Counted from the first letter of the stretch, positions 1 through 12,396 are shown. The stretch is DNA of 64,000 bases from Polytrichum commune (GCA_950295325.1 OX485807.1:17079001-17143000); one strand, 5' to 3'. The notes: a model not told the origin generated them from the letters alone. Numbers and translations are program-made.

Positions 1-1136
1 GAAAATTTGAGAGGAAGACCCCGGATCTTGGACCCACGTGTTTCCACCCCAACTAGCCAATCAGGGTGGCCCACGTGTTAACTAGTTCCACACTAAATTT
101 CCCACCCACAATAATTTAATATACCATCTATAGTGAACGTAACTTATCTACAACACTTTTCTATAGTTGCATCTCAATTACTCCAACACCTCGTCCACTT
201 CACACAAGGGAACATGGCTGATTTTTCACAAAGTCTTTGCCCATCCACGTCCAAAAACCTTGAATTGAAAGGCAAAAAAAATTGCAACCCATCCCAAAAC
301 CAGTAATTTCTAAACCAACCCGTCCATGGAAAGGTTAAAGAAAAAACAACCCGTCCCACAAGAGGTATAAATAAGCCTCTTACAATGTTGGTAAAAAATT
401 AGGGAAAAAAAGAAGCCGAAAGATGTCGGCATGTGACTGGTTGCACTTGGAAACAATACGATCTTGACAAATTATGCCTTCAATGTTCGTCAACTATGTG
501 TCTTTTGTTGTCGATTCTCATCTTTCCAGTCCACCCCATTCTAAATTTTGTGGTTGATGAATTAATATATGCAGGTGAATCAAACACTTCAAGATTGATA
601 TTTTGATTGGGTGTTAGTGGTTTGATTGCATTGTGCCTATATTCACATATCATATATGACATAATGTAACTGATATTTGTACCATTTTGTTTTTGGAATA
701 AATTATCAAAAAAATTGTTCTTTTTAGAACCCGTCGAAAGTGAATTTGACACGTCCAAAAACTGGTTCATTCTCTAAGAACCCCTCCACTGGAAATGTTT
801 TTTTTTATGAACATGCCCCTGAACATGTTAGGGACCTTGTGAAAAATCACCACTGCAAGGGAACATCGTGACGAGTCCTCACTTGAAAGGAAACTCCGTC
901 ATGTGTGTGATCATATATAGGATTGATAAGAGATATGGGAAACTATATAAAAGGCTTGTAACTTATACACTCCTTTCTCTTGTCCTTTAGCAAATGTATT
1001 GGCCCCTTTTTTCATCCTTATTATTTTCGGGCACTTTGTATCTTCTCTTGGCTTCAATCTCCCTGGCAAACAACAGTGCGACTCCTTTACATTTATGGTC
1101 CCTGAAATCTTGCACGTACTTGATTCTACAATCATA
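1..1136. other. No gene seen; one repeat fragment
   Basis: Short ORFs on both strands look random. A fragment of family A is present at about 405-478 (GCCGAAAGATGTCGGCATGT, GACTGGTTGCACTTGGAAAC, then TTATGCC). The rest is AT-rich with no recognised feature. Confidence 0.5.
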
Positions 1137-1152
1137 CCCCCCCCCCCCCCCC
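1137..1152. repeat. C16 homopolymer
   Basis: Sixteen consecutive C lie just outside the H1 element that begins at 1186. Confidence 0.9.
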
Positions 1153-1185
1153 TCCATCCAAGCCCAAGGACTTGCCCCCTTATTA

Positions 1186-1675
1186 GGGCCACTTCACACA
1201 CGAGACTGAGAGCCCGTGACCATTACACTTCAAGCACTCTCATTGGTGGAAAAGGCGGAGCCCGTCCAAGTTCGCTTCACACTACGCTTGAGGGACCAAC
1301 GGAGTATGTGAATGCAAGATGGATGTAAAGTCTACATGGATTCCTTCATGGCATCGAATGGATCATGTTTCATGGTCACTTGGACTATTTTAAAAAACCA
1401 CCTCTTGGAGGTAGGCCTAACACAAAACCATTGGGAGACCATGGCACTCTGAACGTTTGTAACTGTTGGTTTATTTTATTTTATTGTGTGTGAGGATCCG
1501 CATGAATAGAAATTCATTGAAATAGTAGTTGGTTGAGGGCCATGTGGCATATGACTTCACGCTACACTTGAAGGTCCGTGACCACACTACATGATTTTGG
1601 ACAACCTTTGGACACTTTCATTTGGGCTCTCATAATGTCATGGTCACAACTCTTGGCTCGTGTGTGAAGTGGCCC
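1186..1675 (+). mobile_element. H1 MITE copy 1 (PIF/Harbinger-like)
   Basis: The terminal inverted repeat is GGGCCACTTCACACACGAG on the left, matched by CTCGTGTGTGAAGTGGCCC on the right; the element is 490 bp. It is preceded by TTA and followed by TTG, a slightly decayed 3-bp target duplication. Copies 2 and 3 have perfect ones. GGGCC-type ends with a TTA target are the usual signature of PIF/Harbinger (Tourist-like) elements. No transposase is encoded. Confidence 0.85.
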
Positions 1676-4383
1676 TTGTAGGTTTGTGTCTGATTCATCT
1701 CGAACCATTGCGAAATCTTACACCAATTCGGGGTAGTTGAAGCTAAATGCGGTGTCAAATCGACTAGAAAAAAAACTCGGGGGGGGGGGGTAGTCATTGG
1801 TTGGAGTAGCAATATACGTGCGAACAAATGATAGGGTATTTTAAAAACATGAGGGCAAAAAATTATAAATGGACTTAAGAGTAATATAGGGTATCAAAAA
1901 TGGCACTGGACATCTTTAAAGTACTATAGGGTATGGAATAATAGGTAATTTGGGATTATAAGTAATGCAAGCCATTTTTCTATTAACCCAAAGTAGAAAA
2001 TCACATAATGATAGCATGTGAATTTTTTTTTTGAAAGTAATACCCCCCTATAAAATAGTGGTTGTTTGCACCTATATCCTTAACTTTTTAACACACTGCC
2101 CCCCCGAGAAAAAAAATTAACCTCTAGATTGCAACTTTATTTTTTCTTTTATGTGTGAGATGAATGAGGGATACATTTGTATGTGATGGTTCTCTCTCCT
2201 CTTTAAACTTTGCTTATAAGTTCGCTTCACATAAATTATGAAAATTGGGAGGAAAGAGTCAACGCTCCTCCACAAATTTGTATACTTTTCAAATGTTTCC
2301 TCATCATAAAGGTCATACAAACTCCAAAGTTGAGTTACTTAGCTTCTCTTAGGGGGCGGGTGCGCATTAGGGTCCATAACCAAAGAATATCCAAAATCAA
2401 GCAATCCTATTAGTTGAAGGTAAGATTTTGAACCGGGGGTGTTTATGTTAGAACACGAGTTCTTCAAAGTTTGAGAAAATGAACATGCACTCATGCGGCA
2501 CTGCTTCTTGTTGGCCCCAACCCACATTCCACCCAATTCGAGAAACCAAACTTCAAGTTGGGGTTCAATCTCGAAGCCGAAAGTAGGTCCCTCAAGGAAT
2601 GTTTTGAACCCCAAGTTTCTTGGAGCCATACCCTAATGTCAGGCCACCCTTACAGACCACCGATAATGACATGATAGAGCTTACAAGATTCATGCTATGA
2701 TATAGGTCAAATTGGGGGTGGGGGGGGGGGGACTTGCTAGAAATTATGGCCATTGAGTAGACCTAATTGAGTGGTGAGTTCACTCTAAGACCCCTCTTAA
2801 AAACTTCAGGTGGAGGACATAATCTCTTTCTAATGGAGATTGCAATAGTGTTGACTTCAAGAAGTGACCACACATGGAAGGTGGGGGGGGGGGGGTAATT
2901 ATTTTTTTGGGCCTACATTTTGAGGATCCTTCAATTATGTAATTTTAGAATTTGAGTCTTTTGATGGGACGACATCTTGATTGTCATTTTTTGGAGCATT
3001 CATATCCATCACTATATATTTATCTTAAGAAATCAAACAATTGAAAGTAGGAATAGAAATAACGAGACATTTTTCAAGGTTGCAATACAAAATTACTCTG
3101 ACAAATTCACCCAAGAAAATCTTCCCCTATCTTGCGTTAGATATTCGCCATACAAACTTGTGTTGTGTGACTTGCAAGTTCTTGGATACCTCTCTTGTAT
3201 GTCTCCTTGTTGTGATGTATGACATAAAAACAACCAAACTAGATACGTGCTTATAATGGGGCTCATACACCCCTTTGAGCTTGCCTCTAGCACACCCTTG
3301 TTTTCCGCACAACACATGAAAGGAAGAGATTGAAATGAGCCCCCCCTTAGGGTTTAGGGAACATCTTTCGTACTTTCTCAAGGTTGCCTGGTATGGATTA
3401 AATGTTTATTTTCTTGAATGAAGTTTGCCTCACTTGTTGGAATGACATGTCATCAAGGTTAGATTATGCATAATTGTCAACTTCGCAAACAATTTGTGAG
3501 ATTTTTTGACATTCCCTACCTGACGTGGGTGTCCTTCAATGTGCAATTCACAATAAAAAAAACCTTTGGATAGAGAGCAAAATCTCTTCTTAGTAAGATA
3601 GAGCATATATAACCAATCCCATAAACGTGCACAATAAGTACATGATGATTTTGAATGAGAATATCCACCACCTTAACATCATGCTTCCATGTTGGTTCCA
3701 AATTATTCACTAATGAAACTTGGAGCCCTTATAACTTGTGCATACGAAATTCAATTAATACTTTTTGTTTCGATGCATTGAGAATCCCCTTTACAATGGT
3801 TAGTAAGAAACATCCAGAACTCTATCAATCCAAACCTAGAAGATACAACGAGCAATTGAAGTGATAATTTTAGCACCACCTATCTTAGAAATTGCAAGAT
3901 ATATATTATGGACTTGTCAAATAAAACATTTTTGTTAAGGTATGTAGGTGTTATTCGATTGCTTTTCTTAATCAAATCTCCATATATTGATCGGTGTGTG
4001 GTTAGGCAAGGATAAAAAAAAAAACACATACTCAAAAGAGATTGGATCACATCTTCAACTTCTATCAACTTACTCCACACTCAACAATGAAGACAACGAA
4101 GGAATGTATGTATTCAAATAAAGAACAAATTGACATGCACTTCCGATAGCCGTACCTATTTCGGGAAGGTTCCATATTTCAAAATAGTTTTTGCTAATGC
4201 TTCATTGCAGATTTTGCTAATGCAACACAACATGATGTTGAAATCTTTGGGTTTTCTTTATTTTGTTTGAGGGATATTCCATAGATAGCTCTAAAACGAA
4301 TTCCCAATTCGCCGGTTGGTAATTTGTCAAAGAAATAAGAAAGAAGGAAAGAAGCAATGAGTGGGGAGAACCGACAACTACAC
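1676..4383. other. No gene seen; three G tracts
   Basis: G runs of 12, 12 and 13 occur at 1779-1790, 2720-2731 and 2883-2895. The segment at about 4215-4300 contains an inverted family A fragment (TTTCTTTATTTTGTTTGAGGG, ATTCCATAGATAGCTCTAAAA). ORFs of 60-97 codons exist on both strands without recognisable homology. Confidence 0.5.
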
Positions 4384-4612
4384 TATTTTGTTTAACTTAG
4401 TTGGGTTACCATTCGGTGTTACATGTTGCTATAACGTTTTTCACCAACATATCATTTTGTTTCACCCACGGTTTCACCAACTAAGTTTTATCATATTCTT
4501 CGGAGTGCATACTAACTACTTATGCTATCTGGGTAAAAGAAATGATACTCCTAGTATGATGTTATAGCCATGCGTAACTCCAAATGATAACCCACACTAA
4601 TTAAACAAAATA
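4384..4612. mobile_element. F-family MITE
   Basis: Long terminal inverted repeats of about 50 bp begin TATTTTGTTTAA on both strands and continue through GGTTACCATT...GTTACATGTTGCTATAAC. It is the same family as the intronic element at 56369-56550. It is about 229 bp long and has no ORF of interest. Confidence 0.65.
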
Positions 4613-4689
4613 ACGTAGTCACAAGTTGACTAGTTGAATTCCAATACTTCATGAGAATTATTAATCACTTTGAAGGAATTTAGAGGATA

Positions 4690-5281
4690 TAATAGTAGTA
4701 CGCACATGTTCCCGATTAGGACCCCGTCAGCAATCTATAGGATACCGAAATTTCGACCACGCCGGTACTAATCTAGAACCGGAAATTAGTTACATATGAA
4801 CCGGTTGAGTTTGAGAAACAACTAACCGGTTGAAGTTCAAGACTGCAAGAAAATTACCCATCATTTTAGAGGAATTTATAGAATATACCCCAATTTAATA
4901 AAGGAAAACCGAAGGATGTCAACATGTATCCGGTTGGACTTGCAAACATTAGGATCTCAACCGAATATGCCCAAAAATCTCCCTGGTCATTGGTATTAAT
5001 AGTGCCACGAGACACGTCCTAGTTTTGAGTTTTGAGTGCTAAAGTGAGAAGGAGTGAGCAGCTGTGGCAAACTCTAGACATTAATAATATGTTTGAGCCA
5101 ACTTTCGGCTTCAAAAAATCACAGTAATTTCAACTCGATGAATAAAATTACCAAAAAAAAATTACAATCCTCTTGATTTCTATCTTCCCACACAAGGGGG
5201 AAATAAAATGCACCACCTTATACTTCTCCAGATTCGGCACAAAATTTCTTGAGTGATTGGCTATGGGTGCCTCTACTCCAC
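4690..5281 (+). repeat. B repeat copy 1, split by an A element
   Basis: The outer parts (about 4690-4775 and 4999-5281) match the B arms at 5922-6345 and 6421-6779: CCCGATTAGGACCCC, GCAATCTATA, then AATAGTGCCACGAGACACGT, TTTTGAGTGCTAAA, TGATTTCTATCTTCC, GGCTATGGGTGCCTCTACT. The reverse-oriented arm shows the uninterrupted state TAGAACC-AATAGTGCC. Here an A element of about 220 bp sits at exactly that point. Confidence 0.7.
4778..4998 (+). mobile_element. A-family element inserted in B repeat
   Basis: Family A is marked by ATGAACCGGTTGAGTTTGAG, TTGAAGTTCAAGACT, CATTTTAGAGGAATTTATAG, CCGAAGGATGTCAACATGTA and TATGCCCAAAAATCTCCC. About nine copies occur in the window on both strands. This copy defines the limits of the unit, because the empty B site is known from the other copies. 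The mechanism is unknown: ends look weakly inverted in the 46-kb copy, but no reliable target duplication was found. Confidence 0.6.
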
Positions 5282-5921
5282 CTCAAACTAGTAAAGAAAC
5301 GCCGAAAGACGCCAACATGTAAGGTAGAAAGACCATAACCCGTTAACCACCCTCTAGCCATGCACTCGACCGCCGTCGTAATGCTAAAGTGCCATTTCTA
5401 AAACCGATCATGGCTCGGCGGCAACTTCAATGCGTGTACACTTAGTGTAGCCAATGGGAGTCAAGTGTTAATGTAACTCATGAAGTAACCGATCTAGGCG
5501 ATGTTTTGTATGGAAATGCGGATTACCGTGTTTGGTGTAGGGGGTTGGACAACTTTCCACTTTGAAAAATTGTAACATTTTTTGTATAGGACAGCAAAAT
5601 ATGAAACAACTTGCATTTTTCATGAATCCTTCTCGTCTATCTTGGAAAATCATCTTATGATTGTAAGACCATATCTTCAATGCGGATCGCCTTATTTTCA
5701 CGGGTTATGGTATTTCTACCTTATGTAGTTGGTTGGAGTTTGGAGACACTAAAAGTTAGGACCTCGACCGATGACACCTAAAAACCACCCCGGAACATTG
5801 GACAGAAGGGTAAGTGAGAGTACGAGCAGACAAACTGACATGTGTGTCCTGCCAATGTCTCCAAGTGTGGCAGTGGCAGCAGTGGACTTGCTGCAAGGAT
5901 TTGTATACGTAATAATATGCG

Positions 5922-6779
5922 CTATAGTAGAGGCGCCTATTCCCGATCAAGACCCCATCGGCAATCTATACTACGGGACCGTAGTTTCAATCAGCCCAAC
6001 ACTCAATTTTGATCTGATTAGGATTCAATTTTGATCATGATAGGACTCAGTTTCGATTCGGCTGGAACGAATAGTGTTATGACACACGTGTTTTGGTTTT
6101 GAGTGCTAAAACGAGGAGGGACGAGGGGTTTAAATGAGCGACTATGATAGAATGTAGACATTGGTAATATGTTCATGCAAGCTTTTGGTTTCGAAATTCA
6201 TAATAATTTTAAATTAAGGGAATAAGATTACCGAAAAATTTGTAGTCCTCTTGATTTCTATCTTCCTGCATGGGAAAAAATTGCAATGCCTTTTACTTCT
6301 CTAGACCTGGTGCAAAATCTCTTAAGTGATTAGTTATGGGCACCTCTACTTTGACCGTTGTTGACCTTGTAGAGTCCCGCGGATGCGAAAGGCTGAAGGA
6401 AGGAATAGGAATAGATAACTTGCACCTATGACCGATCACTTAAGAGATTTTGCACCAGGTCTAGAGAAGTACAAGAGGGTGCAAAATTTTCTTGTGCAGG
6501 AAGATAGAAATCAAGAGTATTGCAATAAAATAAAATTCTAGTGATTTTATTCCCTTAATTTATAACTACTATGTATTTTGAATCCAAGAGTTGGCCCGAA
6601 CATATTACTATTGTCTGGAGTTTGCCGTAATTGTTCATTTCAACCACTCATTCCACCTCATTTTAGCATTAAGAACTAGGACATGTATGATGGCACTATT
6701 GGTTCTAGCTTGATCGACATTCCAATACCCTATAGATTGTCGATGGGGTCATGAGTGGGAATAAGCACCTCTACTATAG
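5922..6779. repeat. B repeat foldback: two inverted arms of about 360-420 bp
   Basis: The left arm 5922-6345 runs from CTATAGTAGAGGCGCC to GTTATGGGCACCTC. The right arm 6421-6779 carries the same blocks in reverse complement and ends CACCTCTACTATAG. The loop is only about 75 bp (6346-6420). The left arm has about 60 extra bases of AT-rich internal sequence. The arms are clearly diverged, so this is an old structure. Confidence 0.8.
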
Positions 6780-6837
6780 TAAATTGCTTTAGGGCATCAT
6801 GGAACTTGGCTCGTGCTGAAGGGGCCAATGAGCCGGG

Positions 6838-7058
6838 AGAATTGACCACTAGTTACAGATGAACCAATCGAGTTTGAGGAGTAGCTAGGTGAAGTTCAAG
6901 ACTTCAAGAAAAATACCCAACCTTAAGGAGGAGTATGGAGAAGATACCTCAATTCAATAGAAGGAAAACCAAAAGATACCAATGTGTATTGGGTCGGTTG
7001 GCCTTGGGAACACTAGGATCTCAACCAGTTATGCCCAAAAATCTCCCCGTACTTGGGA
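6838..7058 (+). repeat. A-family copy
   Basis: It has ACAGATGAACCAATCGAGTT, GTGAAGTTCAAGACTTCAAG, GGAAAACCAAAAGATACCAA, GGATCTCAACCAGTTATGCC and CAAAAATCTCCCC in the family order. It directly follows the B foldback. Confidence 0.65.
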
Positions 7059-7294
7059 AAGAATGGGTTTTACGTTAGCGGGTCTTAAATGGACACTTTT
7101 ATTCTCTACACCCACTTCTTGTAGGATATGAAACATGCAACTAGTGCAAGGTGGTTAGCAAATTCGAATCTTGTATGTAGTCACTTTCCTCATAAATTTC
7201 GTAGCTCAGAAGAATCACTTAGTCATTGTCAAGAAGAAGAATTTTATTTGTTGCCAAAATGAGAATTCTATAAGTTGCTCTATGATCATGCAAG

Positions 7295-7425
7295 TCTCTC
7301 CAATTATGTTGATTGTTGCGTCTAGAATGGTTAACAAATTTTGAGCATATAGTCCAACCTATGTTCAACGCATGTTCTTTTGGTGTTCGTTCTTAGATTC
7401 ACACCCCCATCATATGAATCATCAT
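7295..7425 (+). repeat. D-family fragment
   Basis: The core blocks CAATTATGTTGATTGTTGCG, TAGAATGGTTAACAAATTTT, GAGCATATAGTCCAA and TCTTTTGGTGTTCGTTCTTA are present. Both ends are lost. Confidence 0.55.
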
Positions 7426-7704
7426 TGAAATACATGTGTTTGGTTGAGATCAAACACTAAATTAGGCACATCTATCTGAGGATATATAAAAGCATATCTT
7501 ACAAAATATGCCCATGTCACTCAAAACAACATGACAACTATTTCTAAAGACAATTTTGTGTCCGACTGGCTATAAACCTACAATACCCAATTGCACATGC
7601 GAATAATGTTATGAAACTCGAACTTGTTGTCATTGGACTTGAAAACTAACGAGTGTGATTCTAGGCACAAACTTTAAAACCGGCCTAGGAAATAGTGAAA
7701 ACCA

Positions 7705-8225
7705 AAGCTCCATCATCTTAGGCTCATGTTAACGCTTGCGAATTTGGTGGGGCCAAGGTAAGGGAATTTGGACCCTTGCATGAGCCTAAGATGGTGGAGC
7801 CTTGTTTCAAGGTTGGTCCCCGTTTATTTCATATTGATTTTCAAGTTCAAGGTCACACATGACCTCATAGATATTTTTTAAGTATGAAGACTAGAAGATT
7901 GAATTTGGGCTAGAATGGAAAATTTTATCCATTAGAAAAAAAGAGGAACCAACGCCCCATCATTTATGGCATTTATAACGTTCCAAATTCTTCCACCTCG
8001 ATCCACCCCACTGCATCAAACATGTTTTTGAGCTCCTCGACCTAATTTATGTATGATTGGCTCCTTGGTCTTGGCCTTCCAACATTGCAGCAGTCATAAG
8101 CCAAGCCCAAAGGGCCAAACACATAAAAGCTCGAACTCCTCCTCGAGCTCGAGCTTGCAAGTTTGGTGGGCCAAGGTAAAAGCAATCGGTCCCTACATAT
8201 GTGCCTAATATGGCGGAGCTTGGTC
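7705..8225. repeat. Small hairpin and direct repeat pair
   Basis: GCTCCATCATCTTAGGCTCATG (about 7708-7729) pairs with CATGAGCCTAAGATGGTGGAGC (about 7780-7801): 22 bp with one mismatch and a loop of about 50 bp. The loop and right arm recur as a direct copy at about 8148-8223 (GCTTGCAAGTTTGGTGGG, CCAAGGTAA, GCCTAATATGGCGGAGCTTG). No gene is supported in 7430-8638. Confidence 0.6.
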
Positions 8226-8638
8226 CTTCTAAATTTGGATAGACTTTCAAGCTCAAGAGCCTCGTAAGCGAACTTCACTTTTTAAAGCTATAGAGGAAGC
8301 CGACAAACTACAAGCTCTCCCCAATGTTTGGGGAGTTGTGGACCGGGTGGCTAGCAAGTTGGTCTTCCTACTTCCGGTTTTGGTGGCCCACGGCGGCCTC
8401 GGATTTGTCGGACTCCTCCCAAAGGATATGTCATTGCATGCGTTCCGATGTCGCCATGCATGCTTGTTCCAAATCTCCCAACCCATTTTATTTAGGGTCA
8501 AGCCTCGGTGGCTTCACGTGGACCAAACCGGGTCAAAATCCCACCAATTTGGTTTAGTTGGGGCTATAATGTAAAAAACTCGTCACGTAAGATATATATC
8601 AAGCATCTAGGGCAATGGCTTGGGGTTTGTGGGGTCTA

Positions 8639-9135
8639 CAGTCCACCCTCTCTAAATGTTAACTTTCTTCTACTCCCCACATATTGCACACTATAAATGT
8701 TAAACATGTTAACTGTTAACAAAATGGTACTCCCTTCTTTGTAAATTTGACTCTATAAATGTTAACGAATGAAATTTGGTACCATTAGAAGGTACATGGA
8801 ATCACGTTCATGTGATGTGTCCAAGTATGTGGGTTTGTTGGTGCAGATTGAGAAATATTTGCAAGTTGTGCATGCAGATGAATCTCACCAAAGAACCATT
8901 GATTCATACTTCACCTGTGATTTGTAAACTTGATATTGAATAAAGTTTTGATTGGGTTTGCAATTTTATGAATGATGTTCTCTCACAAGGACTCTTCATA
9001 ATTGCTTATATTTATAAATGTTAAGATTTGTATATTGCTCAAAAAAATAATTTTATAATTTTATAATTGTTAACACCTCTATAAATGTTAACTTTGATCC
9101 ACTCCCGAGGGTTAACATTTATAAAGGGTAGACTG
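8639..9135. mobile_element. Emigrant-like (pogo/mariner-type) MITE
   Basis: The left end is CAGTCCACCCTCTCTAAATG and the right end, read inversely, is CAGTCTACCCTTTATAAATG; both continue into TTAAC. TA flanks each side, consistent with a TA target. The ends resemble the plant Emigrant family, whose ends begin CAGT and contain CTCTATAAAT. TATAAATGTTAA-like motifs recur at several internal positions. The element is 497 bp with no transposase. Confidence 0.75.
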
Positions 9136-9656
9136 TATATGAACTTATTCATCATAGAGGAACGATTTGTATAGGGTAAAGAAGTTCTCTATGTAGGTTG
9201 CAAGTCGATTCATTCTAATAATATGTTGTTGAGTCATTTGGGGTTTTCTAATGCCATTTCCAAAGCTAACTAGCCTAAAAATTTGACTTTTATGATAAAT
9301 AACATTGTTCATTATGTTCTCATCTTCCCAATGGATAAGTTTACGTAGACACCACAAATCCCTAGTTATATTGAATTGTTGGATACAAGTACATGCCTCT
9401 CGTTCACCCGATGCAAACCTCGTGAAATATCGTGTAGGCATGGAAGCCCCGATTTGAGATCGAAATTAGCCTCAAGTAACCCGAAATTTGTCGAGTGGAG
9501 CACTTTGGAGATTATATAGACTTTGGCCTATAGGGGGGAATAGGGTTTCACTTTGGAGGGGATGATGAGAGGTGCGTTTGCATGCAGCAATTCCTTTTTG
9601 CCGACAACCTCGCGGTCTCCGACTCACTCCGTCGAGAGGGACAACAAAGATTTGGT

Positions 9657-10031
9657 AAGGTATGTGGGCCATTATGTGGTCGCTCTCCTTGATGAAACGC
9701 CTATATATGTTCGAGTGCTATATGGAATAGCTTGTAGTGTTGAACAAACACCACAATGACACGTGTTATGATGAGATTCCGTTGTGTGTTCAAAATCATA
9801 AACACCATTTCAAGCTCAACAGTTCAATTGACACAATTGGGAGGACATGTGTGATCAGTTAAGAGGAACAAAATCTTCACTTTGACTTCGTATAACTCTG
9901 CATCCCAACTTCAAATGATTAGTCGTGCGATTCTCGATTGCAAAATGGTCGAGGCAATTCCCAATTCAAAGCCAACAACTAGAAATTGCATGTGGAGTTG
10001 GAAGTGTCCACAAATAGAACCAAATACCTTA
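9657..10031 (-). mobile_element. D-family MITE, full length
   Basis: The ends are inverted copies: left TAAGGTATGTGGGCCATTAT, right (inverse) TAAGGTATTTGGTTCTATTT, followed by TGTGGACACTT on one strand and TGTGGTCGCTC on the other. The interior has the D core in reverse orientation. This copy shows best that D is a TIR element of about 375 bp. No ORF is meaningful and no clear target duplication is visible. Confidence 0.65.
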
Positions 10032-10079
10032 GTAAGGTTGACTTGCCTAATATCAACACAACAATAACTTGGACATCTA

Positions 10080-10240
10080 TATTTGAGTGGTTCATGGTTA
10101 GGGACAAGAAACATAACATAACATAAGAACAAACATAAGAAAGGCATCTATCTTTGAGATTGAACTATGTGCTAAAAGATGCTAACTATTCTCGGCTCAA
10201 TAGTTAACATAATCGGGTGGGGTGGGGTGGGGGGCTATAT
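10080..10240 (-). repeat. D-family fragment
   Basis: Reverse D core blocks (ATTGAACTATGTGCTAAAA, GGCTCAATAGTTAACATAAT) are followed by a G-rich stretch GGGTGGGGTGGGGTGGGG at about 10216-10233. Confidence 0.45.
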
Positions 10241-10592
10241 GACCACTTAATAAGCATGAGAATATCGACTTTGATCATGAATAATATATTGAAATAAGCT
10301 CTGGAAATTATAGAAAGACAAATGTGAATATGTGTTTCATATCTTACATTTGCTTCTAATCTCACACTAATATGTGTTTCATATCTTACTAGAAGTGGGT
10401 GCATAGAAAAATATATTTGAATTAGGCACGTCTACCTTAGTGCTCACAATATGTTAAGAATGACATTATTCCTTTCAAACACTATGGTCGTATCATGGCC
10501 AATTAGTGCAGGCGGTGTCATAGAGAATGAAGAATGCACACACTCAATTCAATATTAAAAGCTTGTTGCAATGGAAACAACTACGTTGTTTA

Positions 10593-10915
10593 TGACACTT
10601 GGGGTCACATACTATTTGTGAAGGGCCTAAACTAGATGCTTAGAGGTCTCAAAGTGTCATGTCAGCTAATTCTCAATATGATATTATTCATCAACATAAG
10701 CAACTCTTTTACATGAAAAAAATACTTATATTATGACATTAGCATAGCACATTGGGATGCGTAAGATGATAGTTTTTGTGTTGTAGCATGCAAGGGGAAG
10801 ATATTATTGAGCATACTAATGGCAAGTATTATGTGTTTGCAATTTAGTAAGCAAGAGAAAGATACTCTCGAGCCTATTAATGCCAAGCGTCACTTGTGTA
10901 CACTTTAGTCAACTA
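10593..10915 (+). repeat. E repeat copy 1
   Basis: It aligns with 17716-18095: TAGAGGTCTCAAAGTGTCATGT is shared almost exactly, as are AATATGATATTATTCATC and GCATGCAAGGGGAAGATAT. Inside, a unit of about 65 bp (GCAAGGGGAAGATATT, GAGCATACTAATGGCAAGT) is repeated two to three times in diverged form. Confidence 0.65.
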
Positions 10916-11049
10916 TAGATGTACAATTAAGAAAAGTATCCAAATAAGGGTTGTCTACTTAATGCCTTGAACATAAGATATGATGTTGTCCTTACGTGAA
11001 GATTGGCTTATGCATATGCGTACATTAAAACGGCGTATAGCATGGTTTG

Positions 11050-11160
11050 TATTTATGGACACACACCAAAAAGCTACTTGTTGCGATGAGATTGGACTAT
11101 GTGCTCAAAATAAGGACACCATATTGGGTTCAGTAGTCAATACAACTGAGAAGGCATGTA
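11050..11160 (-). repeat. D-family fragment
   Basis: It contains ATGGACACACACCAAAAAG, GATGAGATTGGACTATGTGC and GGTTCAGTAGTCAATACAA, the reverse of the D core. Confidence 0.55.
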
Positions 11161-11390
11161 ACATGTGTGGGTGCTATTAAGTTAATTTTTCATGTTCTCC
11201 AACTTCTACCATTTAGATTTATACAAACATTTATTTTGTTGCATTAGCAAATCTACATTGAAACATTAACCTAAACAAACAAACAAACAAAACAAATTTG
11301 ATAAATCAATTTGAAATTTGGAGTTTCAATGAGTAATTTATAGCTATCATAAGTGCATGTTTATTAATTCCTTGAGTGTATACTTAAGTC

Positions 11391-11568
11391 CTCTCAATTG
11401 TTTTCATTGTTGAATATAGAATAGTTAATGAAATTTGGAGACATAGTCCAATCTGATTTGAACATGTACCTTTGTGGTGTTGTTCTTTGACCTTCACCTA
11501 ATCATGCTCGAATCAACTATAGGTATCCAATTTAGAGAAAGTGATGAATTAACACCCACATACCTTAT
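11391..11568 (+). repeat. D-family copy, right part
   Basis: It contains TCAATTGTTTTCATTGTTGA, ATAGTCCAATCTGATTTGAA and a right end near CCCACATACCTTATGTG. It is followed by other AT-rich DNA; a reverse D end (GGAGTTGGAAGTGTCCATTA) lies at about 11955-11995. Confidence 0.5.
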
Positions 11569-12396
11569 GTGATTCACTAGAAGAAAACTTGTCCCATTAC
11601 AATCATATGTTGTAATTGATGGCAAGAAAATGTATAAATTAACCATTTTGGTTGTCATTTGTCCCAATATTGCAACCAAAGCCCTCTAGTTGACAACCAA
11701 ATTCATTTGTCTATGCAGTCTAGTACCACAAGTTGCAATGGACATGTTACAAATATTAGATAGTACATGTAATGGAGGTTTTTCTTATAGTAATTTGCAA
11801 AACAAGAAAAACGAATATTCACTTTGCCCTTTTATGTTCGTTGCATCTCATCTTTGTTTTCTACACTTGAAACAACAATCTTTGTGATTGATTTAGGATT
11901 GCTTACTGAATTCAAGACGATACGTGATCCCATTCAACAACCAAAAGTCTATGTGGAGTTGGAAGTGTCCATTATAGGCTTAAATACCTTAGTGCACTTG
12001 TTCACCAACTTATTGAATCTTGACAAATGTTGTTCCTTAGGTAGTGCCTCACATATATCTCACCCTTGACATAAACAAGCTCGATAGGAAGCAAAGTCGC
12101 ATTTTCTCAACACAAGCTTCTCCCTTCACCCCTTCCTTCCTCATCCACCTACCAAAAGGATTTCCATCCCTCAATTTTCCTTTAGAATACATGTTTCCAA
12201 TATATGTGGGATTGTTTGGTTTATTTTCATGTTCTCCGATGTCTAACGATTAGATTTACATAACAAATATCTTATTGCATAGCAACTCTATGATAAAACA
12301 TTTGCAATAACTTGATTGTAAATCGAATCTTCATTGCTTTAGTTATAGTTATCAAAAAGTGCATGTTTGTTGAATTCTTAATTGGATACATAAGTC

